The position numbers and the translations under genes are program-made. From assembly GCA_002376965.1 (NCBI GenBank), contig DFOV01000228.1, forward strand, positions 1-15,179: DNA of 15,179 nt, read 5' to 3'. Source of the DNA: Gammaproteobacteria bacterium UBA3532 (lineage in GTDB: Bacteria; Pseudomonadota; Gammaproteobacteria; Enterobacterales; UBA3532). Shown piece by piece: positions 7,734-15,179 of this stretch. How positions within the stretch are numbered: position 1 is the stretch's first letter; each line of letters opens with the position of its first letter. The notes under the pieces are model-generated. The model did not search any database and was not told the origin of the DNA. It saw nothing but the letters and a program-made list of their open reading frames with translations.

Positions 7734-8297
7734 ATGAACGTGGATGCCATTGAATGCTTGTTACATCGAGTTTCTGTTCCCAAACTAACTGAGCCAGGAC
7801 CGAATAAAGAAGAGCTGCAACTGCTGCTGAAAGCTGCATTGCGCGCTCCTGATCATGCGGCCCTTCGGCCATGGAAGATTGTGGTTATTGAAGGCGAAGG
7901 ACGTCAACAAATTGGTAGAGCCTGCCTTGAGCATGCCATCACAGCTAATCCTGAGCTGTCCTCTACTCAGCAAAGTAGAAGCGAAAATCTACTAAAGAGA
8001 GCACCTTTGGTTATCGCAGTGGCCGCCTCTCCAGTTGAGCATCCTAAGGTGCCAGAGGTTGAGCAGTTGTTGTCAGCTGGCGCGGCTGCACAAAACCTTA
8101 TGCTAATGGCACATGCTCTAGGGTATGGAGCGGTCTGGCGCACAGGGGAATATGCTTATGCAGAGGCCGTACGCAATGCTCTCGGATTAGCTGAGCATGA
8201 GAGCGTGGTGGGTTTTATCTATATTGGAAGCGCAGATATGAAGATCCCAGATGCACCTGAACACAATATCAGCGATTTTGTTTCTTATATTGGATAA
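7734..8297 (+). CDS. YdjA-like NAD(P)H nitroreductase (FMN-dependent)
   Basis: About 187 residues, the size of E. coli YdjA (183). It shares that subfamily's landmarks: an opening DAIECLLHR, RAPDHAALRPWKIVVIEGEGR (here RAPDHAALRPW then KIVVIEGEGR), RAPLVIAV, KVPEVEQLLSAGAAAQNLM, GYGAVWRTGEYA and VVGFIYIGSA. Family members bind FMN and reduce nitroaromatics or quinones; the physiological substrate is unknown. The frame opens at GTG 7731 directly after the kinase-like stop. ATG 7734 is given here, but the GTG at 7740 is attractive because AGGTGAT just upstream is a good ribosome-binding site and the protein would then start at MDAIECLL, exactly as YdjA does. The usual N-terminal Arg-Arg-Ser of nitroreductases reads Arg-Val-Ser here. 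Close packing suggests translational coupling to the kinase-like gene. Confidence 0.87.
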   Translation: MNVDAIECLLHRVSVPKLTEPGPNKEELQLLLKAALRAPDHAALRPWKIVVIEGEGRQQIGRACLEHAITANPELSSTQQSRSENLLKRAPLVIAVAASPVEHPKVPEVEQLLSAGAAAQNLMLMAHALGYGAVWRTGEYAYAEAVRNALGLAEHESVVGFIYIGSADMKIPDAPEHNISDFVSYIG

Positions 8298-8304
8298 ACT
8301 GGCT

Positions 8305-8484
8305 CTAAAATCCTTTCCAAATTGGCGTGCCTTGCTCTTCAACAACCTCATCGCGACGCTTATTCACGTCTTTATATTTACTTTCTTCCTGGCGTCGTGA
8401 TGGGCTAGTGGCGCCAGGTTGTGTGTCGAATGATTTTAAAAACTTATCGGCTTCGCTTTCGTAGAGTCTATCAATCTTTTTCAT
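8305..8484 (-). CDS. Small conserved-looking protein, 59 residues, downstream of nth
   Basis: A complete reading frame on the minus strand, ATG at 8484 to TAG at 8305, encodes 59 residues rich in Lys, Arg and Glu. It opens MKKIDRLYESEADKFLKSFD, has a central SPSRRQEESKYKDVNKRRDE stretch and closes GTPIWKGF. An AGGA ribosome-binding site sits 7 nt before the ATG. There is no signal peptide, membrane segment or cysteine; it should be soluble and partly helical. It follows nth by 53 bp on the same strand and converges on the nitroreductase gene with 7 bp between stops. It resembles the small gammaproteobacterial proteins named CBU_0585 family, but that is from memory of the motif pattern and unverified. 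Without it this would be an unexplained 240-bp gap. Confidence 0.7.
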   Translation of the reverse strand: MKKIDRLYESEADKFLKSFDTQPGATSPSRRQEESKYKDVNKRRDEVVEEQGTPIWKGF

Positions 8485-8537
8485 TTGAGTTCCTGTCTTA
8501 ACGTCGCTCGGGTATAAACAACCGAACTAAGGCAAGT

Positions 8538-9173
8538 TTAGTCGATGATCTTGTCTTTGTATTCACATAAGTCTTCAATAATGCAAGACCCGCAGCGTGG
8601 CTTGCGGGCTATACAGGTATAGCGCCCGTGTAATATAAGCCAGTGGTGTGCATCTTTCAGATAGGGTTTGGGAACGAATTTAAGTAGTTTCTGTTCAACC
8701 TGATTAACATTCTTTCCGGGGGCGATATTGGTTCGGTTGGATACACGAAAAATGTGGGTATCCACAGCCATTGTTTCGTGGCCAAAGGCCGTATTAAGTA
8801 CTACGTTGGCCGTTTTTCTACCAACACCGGGAAGAGCTTCGAGAGCCTCTCTATTTGCAGGTACCTGTGACTGATGTAAGTCCATAAGCATCTTACAGGT
8901 TTTGATAACATTTTCTGCTTTTGAATTGTATAACCCGATGGTCTTAATGTAGCTTTTTAGACCTTCCAGCCCTAACTGATAAATGGCTTCTGGCGTATTG
9001 GCGACAGGGAACAGCTTCTGTGTTGCTTTATTAACGCCAACGTCGGTAGCCTGGGCTGAAAGAATAACCGCAATCAAAAGCTCAAACGGCGACTGGTATT
9101 CCAGTTCGGTCGTTGGGTTGGGGTTGTTTGCCTTCAGTCGCTCAAATATTTCGGTGCGCTTGGCCTTGTTCAT
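8538..9173 (-). CDS. nth: Endonuclease III (DNA glycosylase/AP lyase)
   Basis: Bifunctional base-excision-repair enzyme removing oxidised pyrimidines and cleaving the abasic site. The 211-residue length equals that of E. coli Nth. The helix-hairpin-helix is LPGVGRKTANVV with catalytic K120, and the second catalytic residue is D138 (MAVDTHIFRVSNR). The 4Fe-4S cluster loop has C187, C194, C197 and C203 in the family's C-x6-C-x2-C-x5-C spacing. LSAQATD (39-45) is also typical. The ATG at 9173 follows the rsxE stop by only 9 bp and lacks a clear ribosome-binding site, suggesting translational coupling to the operon. The rsxE-nth order is conserved in many gammaproteobacteria, including E. coli. 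Confidence 0.97.
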   Translation of the reverse strand: MNKAKRTEIFERLKANNPNPTTELEYQSPFELLIAVILSAQATDVGVNKATQKLFPVANTPEAIYQLGLEGLKSYIKTIGLYNSKAENVIKTCKMLMDLHQSQVPANREALEALPGVGRKTANVVLNTAFGHETMAVDTHIFRVSNRTNIAPGKNVNQVEQKLLKFVPKPYLKDAHHWLILHGRYTCIARKPRCGSCIIEDLCEYKDKIID

Positions 9174-9182
9174 GGCTGTGGG

Positions 9183-9881
9183 TTAAGCCTCTGCGACACG
9201 GGCGCGTTCGATAACCCGCTTGGGCTCTGTAGCTTTACGCTTGTTTTCGATGCGCTTATCGATAATATTTTTCAACGCAATCAGAAAGCCCATGCCAATA
9301 AAGGCTCCCGGTGGCAGTACCATTACCAGAAACTGGCTATCCAAATGGAATAGGTCAATGGTCAGGTTTTGAGCCCAGTCTCCAAATAGTAAATTGGCCT
9401 GGCTGAACAGCGTACCCTGGCCCAGTACTTCTCTAATCGCGCCCAAAACCACCAATACAGCGGTAAAGCCAAGTCCCTGCATCAATCCGTCCATGCTGGC
9501 GGGCAATACAGGATTTTTGCAGGCAAAGGCATCGGCTCGTCCGAGAATAGCGCAATTGGTTACGATTAAATTAATAAATATTCCCAAAGTTAAAAAAAGC
9601 TCGTAAACAAACGCCTGCATTAGCAGTTCAATAACGGTTACGTATGCCGCAATAATAATGACGAAGACAGGTAAACGAATGTCGCCAGGCACCCAGTGGC
9701 GCACAGTGGATACTGTCGCATTTGAACCCACCAGTACCAGCGTTGTGGCAAGACCCAATGCCAAGCCGTTGATCAGGGTACTGGTGACGGCGAGCAACGG
9801 GCAAAGCCCAAGCAGCTGTACCAGGGCTGGGTTATTTTTCCATAAGCCATTGAAGCTGATTTCTTTTAATGGACTACTCAT
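9183..9881 (-). CDS. rsxE: RSX/RNF electron-transport complex subunit E
   Basis: Integral inner-membrane subunit, 232 residues (E. coli 231), with about six membrane helices. It pairs with RsxA, and the two together hold an intramembrane iron-sulfur cluster. The cysteines for this are C27 ([11 protein letters not shown]) and C110 ([16 protein letters not shown]). The C-terminus is a basic cytoplasmic tail (about 210-232). The ATG at 9881 lies inside the end of rsxG (8-bp overlap), so the two are translationally coupled. In the complex, electrons move across the membrane between NADH and ferredoxin-type carriers coupled to ion movement; in E. coli the complex keeps SoxR reduced. Confidence 0.95.
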   Translation of the reverse strand: MSSPLKEISFNGLWKNNPALVQLLGLCPLLAVTSTLINGLALGLATTLVLVGSNATVSTVRHWVPGDIRLPVFVIIIAAYVTVIELLMQAFVYELFLTLGIFINLIVTNCAILGRADAFACKNPVLPASMDGLMQGLGFTAVLVVLGAIREVLGQGTLFSQANLLFGDWAQNLTIDLFHLDSQFLVMVLPPGAFIGMGFLIALKNIIDKRIENKRKATEPKRVIERARVAEA

Positions 9882-10512
9882 CGTGACACCCCGTTGTTGC
9901 GGAGAATAGCTGTTCTTTATTACCGGTAAAATAATTTAGTGTATTACTCACTGATTTAACCACGGCTCTTGGCGTTATAGTCGCGCCAGTTAACTGATCA
10001 AAGTCACCGCCATCTTTCTTAACTTTCCATTTTTCTGGGGCTGGGTTTGACAGGGATTTACCGTTGAAAGCTAACAGCCAGTCAGATTTTTTAAGCTCAA
10101 CTTTATCTCCAAGTCCGGGCGTTTCTTTGTGCTCATTGACTCGAACACCAGCGAGTGTGCCGTCGTAATAAATACCTATGGTGAGCCGAATTGCGCCAGA
10201 ATAGCCATCAGGAGCAATGGACTGAATAAAAGCCGCAATTGGAGCGTCATCATGCCGAGCCAAGTAGGCTTTGACTGGATGCTTAGCTGAAGCTCCAACC
10301 TGAGGAGCCGTGATCAGAACACAATCATTGAAAAGGTCGTTATTATAAGCGTCTTGTTCGACCAGTGTTTCTATCGTATCAATCAATACCTGCTGCCTGT
10401 TTATTTGAATATCTTCATGAGTCAGCAAGTTTGTTATCGCGGTGATGGCAACAGTACCAAGGGCAAAAGCGCCTAATATGATGGCATTGCGGCTGATAGA
10501 GCGAAAAATCAT
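9874..10512 (-). CDS. rsxG: RSX/RNF electron-transport complex subunit G (covalent FMN)
   Basis: Single-pass membrane protein, 212 residues (E. coli 206), with an N-terminal anchor (about residues 9-27) and a periplasmic FMN-binding domain. The covalent flavin site is T178 in [14 protein letters not shown], matching the D-x-x-[ST]-G-A-[TS] pattern used by the flavin transferase ApbE, with D172 at the start of the motif. [10 protein letters not shown] (131-140) is also typical. The ATG at 10512 has an AAGGAA ribosome-binding site and lies 3 bp after the rsxD stop. No ApbE gene lies in the window, so it must be encoded elsewhere. Confidence 0.95.
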   Translation of the reverse strand: MIFRSISRNAIILGAFALGTVAITAITNLLTHEDIQINRQQVLIDTIETLVEQDAYNNDLFNDCVLITAPQVGASAKHPVKAYLARHDDAPIAAFIQSIAPDGYSGAIRLTIGIYYDGTLAGVRVNEHKETPGLGDKVELKKSDWLLAFNGKSLSNPAPEKWKVKKDGGDFDQLTGATITPRAVVKSVSNTLNYFTGNKEQLFSATTGCHDE

Positions 10513-10515
10513 GGT

Positions 10516-11619
10516 TTATTCCTTGGTGACCGTTGGAATACGATGACCATATGTACGAGGTCGTGTGTAATGATCAATGGTTGGTGCGGCCATATTCATT
10601 AACAACACGGCAAATGCGATGGCGTCAGGATATCCTCCCCAGCTTCGAATACAATACAGCAGAATACCGATACCTATGCCATAGTAAATTCGCCCTTTAT
10701 TAGTGGTACATGCAGACACTGGATCTGTTGCAATGAAGAAGGCTCCCAACATAGTGGCGCCGCTGAACAAGTGGAAGATCGGTGTCGCATAGCTGTCTTC
10801 GCTAAACAGGCTAAACATATTGGAGATAATCAATAGCGTAGCAAGCAAGCTAAGGGGGATGTGCCAGGTTATGGCTTTACGCATAATCAGGTAGATACCA
10901 CCTGCGAGGTAGGCCAGATTCACCCAGAACCAACCTTTGCCGACATACCATAGGTCACCCGCCAGAGCCTGAAAGATCGGGGAAGACAGGGATTCTTGCA
11001 AGCTGTGCATGTTGCCCAAGTCGTTTTTGACTGTATCAAGAGGCGTTGCAGCGGTAATACCATCAAACTGGCTAATACTGAGCTGCTTTAAGCTTTGAGT
11101 AGTCAGCTCGCCTACCTGCTCAGTAAAGATCATGTTTAGCGAACCTAAAAAGCTTAGTTGATGTTCGCTGATTGACTGGACCGGCACCCACGTTGTCATC
11201 TCGACAGGGAAGGCGATCAGCAAAACAACATAGCCAACCATTGCTGGGTTAAATGGATTGAAGCCCAGCCCTCCATATAACTGCTTACCAAGCATTATTG
11301 CTGAGGTCACGCCAATCACCGTAGCCCACCAAGGTAAATGAGGGGGAAGGGCAATGCCGAGCAATACGGCAGTTAGTAATGCGCTATTATCTTTCAGATA
11401 AAAAGAAATCGGCCTTTGGCGAAGCTTCAATATGGAGGCCTCGACGCCTAAAGCGACACTAATGGCCAGCACTAACTGAATTAGAGTGCCCCAGCCAAAA
11501 AAGTAGGTTTGCACCAGAATACCGGGAATGGTGCATAGCACGACCAGGCGCATTAGCTTTCCCGTATCATTGTTACCCGCCGTATGGGGTGACGAGTGTG
11601 GTGTAAATTTCATCACCAT
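10516..11619 (-). CDS. rsxD: RSX/RNF electron-transport complex subunit D (covalent FMN)
   Basis: Polytopic inner-membrane subunit of the NqrB/RnfD family, 367 residues (E. coli 352). T192 in FDGITAATPLDTVK is the expected covalent-FMN threonine. Other family signatures are GGLGFNPFNPAMVGY (116-130), FSGATMLGAFFIATDPVSA (285-303) and RSWGGYPDAIAFAVLLMNM (325-343). The start given is ATG 11619; the in-frame ATG at 11613 two codons later is also possible. It begins 7 bp after the rsxC stop. It carries electrons through the membrane to and from RsxG. Confidence 0.95.
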   Translation of the reverse strand: MVMKFTPHSSPHTAGNNDTGKLMRLVVLCTIPGILVQTYFFGWGTLIQLVLAISVALGVEASILKLRQRPISFYLKDNSALLTAVLLGIALPPHLPWWATVIGVTSAIMLGKQLYGGLGFNPFNPAMVGYVVLLIAFPVEMTTWVPVQSISEHQLSFLGSLNMIFTEQVGELTTQSLKQLSISQFDGITAATPLDTVKNDLGNMHSLQESLSSPIFQALAGDLWYVGKGWFWVNLAYLAGGIYLIMRKAITWHIPLSLLATLLIISNMFSLFSEDSYATPIFHLFSGATMLGAFFIATDPVSACTTNKGRIYYGIGIGILLYCIRSWGGYPDAIAFAVLLMNMAAPTIDHYTRPRTYGHRIPTVTKE

Positions 11620-11626
11620 AAGTTAG

Positions 11627-13282
11627 TTACTCTGCCTTATCGGTTGCGGATGGAGTGGCCGAGCCATCGTTGCTGGATTTTGCCTGTTTGGCTGCTTTTT
11701 TGGCTTTCGCTCGTGCCAAGGCCTGTTCTATTACGGCTTTACGCGCATCGTCATCCTGAGATGTCTTTTTCGGCGCGTCTGCAGATTGGGCCTCTCCACT
11801 TGCGGCGGCTTCTTTGGCTGCAGCGGCTTTTGCTGCTTTGGCCTTGGCTGCCTTTTCGGCACGAAGCCGACGTTGCTCTTCTTTCTGGCGCTTGGCCTCC
11901 TCAAGACGAGCATTACGTTGTTCGTAGCGGATCTTGGCCCGCTCGGCTTTTTCCTTATCGGCTTTTTGAACCTTAATTTCCGTTTTGGCGAAGCGATAAT
12001 ATTGGACCAACGGAATGTGGCTTGGGCAGACATAAGCACAAGCACCACACTCAATACAGTCAAACAGGTTGTATGACTCGGCTTTATCCAGTTCTTTAGC
12101 GGCACTATGCCAATAAAGCTGTTGAGGCAACAAATTCGCCGGACAGGCTTTAGCACACTCGCCACAACGAATGCATTGTTGTTCTGGAATGGCTTCCCCT
12201 AGCTCTTCTTTAGATGGAGCTAGGATACAGTTTGTTGTTTTAATGACAGGAATATCATCACTGGCCAGCTCAAAACCCATCATCGGGCCGCCCATAACCA
12301 ATTTAGCGACAGGTGCTTGTAGCCCAGTTTTTAGTAGGTGTGATACTGGTGTGCCTATTAGAACGTTGAAATTCCCGGGATGCTTCGGAGCCAATCCTGT
12401 TAATGTTGTGACTCGAGAAATCAACGGCTCACCGTAGCGCACGGCGCGATATATTGCCGCGCAGGTTCCCACATTTTGAACGACGACTCCAATCGAGGCC
12501 GGAATCGCACCACTAGGTACTTCTTTTCCGGTGAGGATATAAATAAGCTGCTTTTCCCCGCCAGATGGGTACTTGGTCGGAATAACGACGATATCGACAG
12601 AGGTGCCTGCTGCCGCTTTTTCCATGGCGGTGATGGCTTGTGCTTTGTTATCTTCTATACCAACCAATATGCGTCGAGGGGATATCAAGCGAGCAACAAT
12701 CTCAATACCTTCAATGATCTCGTCAGCTCGCTCGCGCATTAGCACATCATCAGCTGTGATGTAAGGCTCACACTCGGCGGCATTAATAATCAGGGTATCA
12801 ATATTGTCGCGCGGGGCTGTTTTGACCGCTGTTGGAAAGCCCGCCCCCCCCATACCACTAATGCCTGCTTCACGAATAATGGCATTCAGTTCGGTTTTCT
12901 TGAGGGTGACAAAGTCGGGGTTTTCCTGCTTATCTATCCAGCGGTCTTGGCCATCCGGTTCTATCACGACGCAGGTGTCTTCCATCCCAGAGGCATGAGG
13001 AATGGCATGATCGCTAATGGATGTCACAACGCCAGAAGTTGGAGCATGAACCGGGCAGCTGATAAAGCCTTGTCCTTCTGCAATCTTTTGGCCTTTCAGG
13101 ACCGTGTCACCGACAGTGACGACAGGTTGAGCTGGCGCACCAATATGTTGACGCAACGGCAATACCAGCTTGTCAGGCATTGGTAGATCCTGGATCGGCT
13201 GTTGCGTCGAGATGGACTTATTTTCGGGCGGATGAATACCACCTGCGAATTGCCACAAATGATGAGCTGACTTTGCTTTCAT
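11627..13282 (-). CDS. rsxC: RSX/RNF electron-transport complex subunit C
   Basis: Peripheral subunit with NADH/FMN-binding and iron-sulfur domains. ATG 13282 shares its A with the rsxB stop (TGATG), so this start is preferred over the in-frame TTG one codon earlier; 551 residues result. The glycine-rich GMGGAGFP (143-150) belongs to the nucleotide/FMN-binding region. Two 4Fe-4S motifs follow: C370, C373, C376, C380 (CIRCGECAKACP) and C409, C412, C415, C419 (CIECGACAYVCP). From about residue 435 there is a charged, Lys/Glu/Ala-rich coiled-coil-like tail with one ARKAVIEQALARAKAKK repeat unit. E. coli RsxC is about 740 residues with many such units, so this is a short-tailed form. Confidence 0.95.
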   Translation of the reverse strand: MKAKSAHHLWQFAGGIHPPENKSISTQQPIQDLPMPDKLVLPLRQHIGAPAQPVVTVGDTVLKGQKIAEGQGFISCPVHAPTSGVVTSISDHAIPHASGMEDTCVVIEPDGQDRWIDKQENPDFVTLKKTELNAIIREAGISGMGGAGFPTAVKTAPRDNIDTLIINAAECEPYITADDVLMRERADEIIEGIEIVARLISPRRILVGIEDNKAQAITAMEKAAAGTSVDIVVIPTKYPSGGEKQLIYILTGKEVPSGAIPASIGVVVQNVGTCAAIYRAVRYGEPLISRVTTLTGLAPKHPGNFNVLIGTPVSHLLKTGLQAPVAKLVMGGPMMGFELASDDIPVIKTTNCILAPSKEELGEAIPEQQCIRCGECAKACPANLLPQQLYWHSAAKELDKAESYNLFDCIECGACAYVCPSHIPLVQYYRFAKTEIKVQKADKEKAERAKIRYEQRNARLEEAKRQKEEQRRLRAEKAAKAKAAKAAAAKEAAASGEAQSADAPKKTSQDDDARKAVIEQALARAKAKKAAKQAKSSNDGSATPSATDKAE

Positions 13283-13848
13283 CAAGAAACTTCCTTAACC
13301 GGAATAGTGCGCTCTGGCGCTTTCCAGGTCCACGTATCAACGGTTGGTTGCAGCTGTATCATATCAATACAATCTTCTGGGCAAGGATCGACACAGAGAT
13401 CGCAGCCAGTACATTCATCTGCAATAACCGTATGCATTTTTTTAGCCGCACCGACAATGGCATCAACGGGACAGGCCTGAATGCACTTGGTACAACCAAT
13501 ACACTCGTCTTCACGAATAAATGCTACTTGCTTAGGCTTTTCACCTTCGTGAGCGTCGTCCAATGGTTTGGCTTCACGTCCGAGCAGGTTAGCCAATTCC
13601 TGGATGGTGGCTTCTCCTCCTGGAGGGCACTTATTGATTTCATCACCATCAGCAATGGCCTTGGCATAGGGCTTACAGCCAGGGTAGCCACATTGACCGC
13701 ATTGGGTCTGTGGCAAAAGCGCGTCGATTTGATCAACAATAGGATCGCCTTCGACCTTAAAGCGAATTGCAGCATACCCCAATAATCCACCGAAGATTAA
13801 TCCGAGGATCACAAAGGCGACAATGGCGTAAATAACAACACTAGCCAT
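13282..13848 (-). CDS. rsxB: RSX/RNF electron-transport complex subunit B (ferredoxin-like)
   Basis: 188 residues (E. coli 192): an N-terminal membrane anchor (about 5-28), then an FeS domain with C50, C53, C58 and C74 ([11 protein letters not shown]), then two 4Fe-4S ferredoxin motifs. These are C116, C119, C122, C126 ([16 protein letters not shown]) and C146, C149, C152, C156 ([18 protein letters not shown]). It acts as the electron entry/exit point for soluble ferredoxin-type partners. Its ATG overlaps the rsxA stop by one base (TAATG) and its stop overlaps the rsxC start, so the three genes are translationally coupled. Confidence 0.96.
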   Translation of the reverse strand: MASVVIYAIVAFVILGLIFGGLLGYAAIRFKVEGDPIVDQIDALLPQTQCGQCGYPGCKPYAKAIADGDEINKCPPGGEATIQELANLLGREAKPLDDAHEGEKPKQVAFIREDECIGCTKCIQACPVDAIVGAAKKMHTVIADECTGCDLCVDPCPEDCIDMIQLQPTVDTWTWKAPERTIPVKEVS

Positions 13849-14435
13849 TACAGTTTCACCAGGCCGGAGAAGCCCATAAAGGCCAGGGACATAAGACCGG
13901 CAGTAATCATTGCTATCGACGGGCCTTTGAATGGAGAGGGGACGTCGGCAACAGTCAGGCGTTCGCGAATGCCGGAAAACAGGATGAGTACCAAAGAGAA
14001 GCCAACGGCGGCACCAAAGCCATAAATAATCGATTGAACCAAGCCGTGGTCTTTATTGATATTAAGCAGTGCGACGCCCAAAACAGCACAGTTTGTAGTG
14101 ATCAGCGGCAGAAAAATCCCCAGCAGGCGATAGAGCAAGGGGCTGGTTTTCTGAATGATCATTTCAGTCAGCTGTACCACCACTGCGATAACCAAAATGA
14201 ACGCGATATTTTTCAGGTAGACAATATCCAAGGGTAGCAGAATAAATTTGTGCACCAGGTAGCTGCAAAAAGACGCTAATGTCAAAACGAATGTGGTGGC
14301 AGCGGACATGCCAACAGCCGTGTCTGTTTTGTTGGATACACCCATGAAGGGGCATAGGCCGAGAAACTGGGACAACACAAAATTGTTAACCAGCACTGTG
14401 CCAATGAAGAGCAGTATGTAGTTCGTTTCGGTCAT
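13848..14435 (-). CDS. rsxA: RSX/RNF electron-transport complex subunit A
   Basis: 195 residues (E. coli 193), nearly all membrane helix (about six segments), first gene of the operon. Landmarks are [19 protein letters not shown] with C28, and [14 protein letters not shown] with C116. These are the cysteines that with RsxE's form the intramembrane iron-sulfur site. It is a paralogue of RsxE and the equivalent of NqrE in the sodium-pumping NQR complex. ATG 14435 has no obvious ribosome-binding site; a candidate promoter lies 49-77 bp upstream. Confidence 0.96.
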   Translation of the reverse strand: MTETNYILLFIGTVLVNNFVLSQFLGLCPFMGVSNKTDTAVGMSAATTFVLTLASFCSYLVHKFILLPLDIVYLKNIAFILVIAVVVQLTEMIIQKTSPLLYRLLGIFLPLITTNCAVLGVALLNINKDHGLVQSIIYGFGAAVGFSLVLILFSGIRERLTVADVPSPFKGPSIAMITAGLMSLAFMGFSGLVKL

Positions 14436-14483
14436 TAGTACTTATAACTAAAAGTGATAAAAAAATGGTTTCTTAGGCCAAAT

Positions 14484-14512
14484 ATTATGAAGCAGCCACC
14501 CAATAGAGACAA
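14484..14512 (-). promoter_or_regulatory. Candidate sigma70 promoter for the rsx operon
   Basis: On the minus strand, TTGTCT (14512-14507; 4 of 6 match to TTGACA) and CATAAT (14489-14484; 5 of 6 match to TATAAT) are separated by exactly 17 bp. They lie in the 144-bp gap between metG and rsxA, and would give a leader of roughly 40 bases. Visible as sequence; activity is inferred. I see no palindromic operator that I can name nearby. Confidence 0.5.
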
Positions 14513-14579
14513 CCCAACAAACGTGTATCTATTACACTAATTTGTCATAAGCATATTCTATTGTGCTATGGCGGTTGCG

Positions 14580-15179
14580 TTATTTTACTCGCATGCCTGG
14601 CTGAGCACCTTGATCCGGATTTAGTATCCATAGATCTTTTCCGCCTGGCCCTGCCGCAAGCACCATTCCCTCGGACAAACCGAAACGCATTTTTCTTGGT
14701 TTCAAGTTGGCAACCATGACCGTCTGCTTTCCTATAAGGTCTTCTGGTTGATAGGCCGATTTGATACCTGCAAATACTTGCTTCTCTATATCTCCCAGAC
14801 TGAGCGTCAGTTTAAGTAGCTTATCGGCTCCTTCAACATGTTCGGCGTTGGTAATAGTCGCGATGCGCAGGTCGACTTTATCAAAGTCGGCATACTCAAT
14901 TTCTGGCTTAATAGCTTCGCCACCCGGTGCGACGGGTTTTTCTGCTTCGGGAGCTGGAGCGAGATTCTCTTTGCTGGCATCAACCATTTTTTCGATATCT
15001 TTCATTTCAATCCGTTTCATTAACGGCTTGAACTTGTTAATAGAGTGATCAGCTAAGTAAACTTGGTGATCCTTCCACTCTAACGGTTCCAGGTTCAAGA
15101 ACTCTTCACTCGCTGTAGCCAAAGCAGGCAGTACTGGCTTCAAGTAGGTTATCAATACCTTAAACAGGTTGAGCGCGAA
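14580..15179 (-). CDS. metG: Methionyl-tRNA synthetase, C-terminal part (5' end off the right edge)
   Basis: The reading frame is open to the window edge; the TTG at 15155 is internal, since FALNLFKV continues upstream of it in frame. What is visible is the last 199 residues. First comes the end of the helical anticodon-binding domain ([15 protein letters not shown]), then a Pro/Glu/Ala-rich linker ([16 protein letters not shown]). Last is the C-terminal OB-fold tRNA-binding/dimerisation domain ([51 protein letters not shown]). The catalytic HIGH and KMSKS parts lie outside. MetG charges tRNA-Met; this dimeric C-terminal form is the E. coli type. Its position just before rsxA is shared with several gammaproteobacteria. 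Confidence 0.95.
   Translation of the reverse strand, partial: FALNLFKVLITYLKPVLPALATASEEFLNLEPLEWKDHQVYLADHSINKFKPLMKRIEMKDIEKMVDASKENLAPAPEAEKPVAPGGEAIKPEIEYADFDKVDLRIATITNAEHVEGADKLLKLTLSLGDIEKQVFAGIKSAYQPEDLIGKQTVMVANLKPRKMRFGLSEGMVLAAGPGGKDLWILNPDQGAQPGMRVK

Noticed and set aside
7375..7872. 165-residue open frame on the minus strand
   Set aside because: It spans the junction of the kinase-like and nitroreductase genes antisense to both, with composition typical of a shadow frame.
8298..8304. Bidirectional terminator between the converging nitroreductase and small-protein genes
   Set aside because: There are only 7 bp between the stops, and the best pairing around it (TTGGA with TCCAA) is 5 bp with a large loop.
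11731..12165. 144-residue open frame in another frame of rsxC
   Set aside because: It arises from the Ala/Lys-rich repetitive tail of rsxC read out of frame; the biased codons keep alternative frames open.
13180..13785. 201-residue open frame on the plus strand
   Set aside because: It is a shadow of rsxC and rsxB, whose cysteine motifs are unmistakable; the opposite-strand translation has no recognisable domain.
14436..14579. Possible metG terminator in the metG-rsxA gap
   Set aside because: Only an imperfect CATAGCA / TGCTTATG pairing without a T-run is visible, too weak to call.

Overview
The window looks like the chromosome of a marine-type gammaproteobacterium, probably in the broad Cellvibrionales/Oceanospirillales/Pseudomonas neighbourhood. 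This rests on the conserved order metG - rsxABCDGE - nth, on E. coli-like protein lengths and active sites (Nth K120/D138 and its four cysteines fall at the E. coli positions), and on a long E. coli-type MalQ. The taxonomic call is an inference from gene content; no rRNA or tRNA gene is present.

Left half, plus strand (1-8297): an apparent alpha-glucan cluster. It begins with a secreted protein made almost only of a glucodextranase C-terminal-like (Glucodextran_C, DOMON-like) binding module; its first few residues lie off the left edge. Next come a 680-residue outer-membrane beta-barrel of no family I recognise, and a second secreted Glucodextran_C-like protein with a low-complexity linker and a C-terminal SHOCT-like helical hairpin. 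After these is the cytoplasmic 4-alpha-glucanotransferase MalQ (GH77). Then come a DUF4032/WaaP-like kinase and a YdjA-type nitroreductase, packed almost end to end. Terminator-like hairpins sit before and after the barrel gene, so the cistrons may be expressed at different levels. My reading is a two-component surface binding apparatus plus a porin that brings in alpha-glucan oligosaccharides for MalQ. The first three genes have no assigned function, and this is the part of the window most likely to hold an undescribed system.

Right half, minus strand (8305-15179), read from the right edge: the 3' end of metG, a 144-bp gap with a plausible sigma70 promoter, then rsxA-rsxB-rsxC-rsxD-rsxG-rsxE. 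This encodes the complete membrane electron-transfer complex (RSX/RNF), and its genes overlap or nearly touch. Directly downstream lie nth (endonuclease III) and a 59-residue conserved-looking small protein. The small gene converges on the nitroreductase gene, with only 7 bp between the two stop codons.

There are no mobile elements, CRISPR arrays, tRNAs or rRNAs that I can support. The rsx-nth half is ordinary core genome; the left third is the less conventional part.
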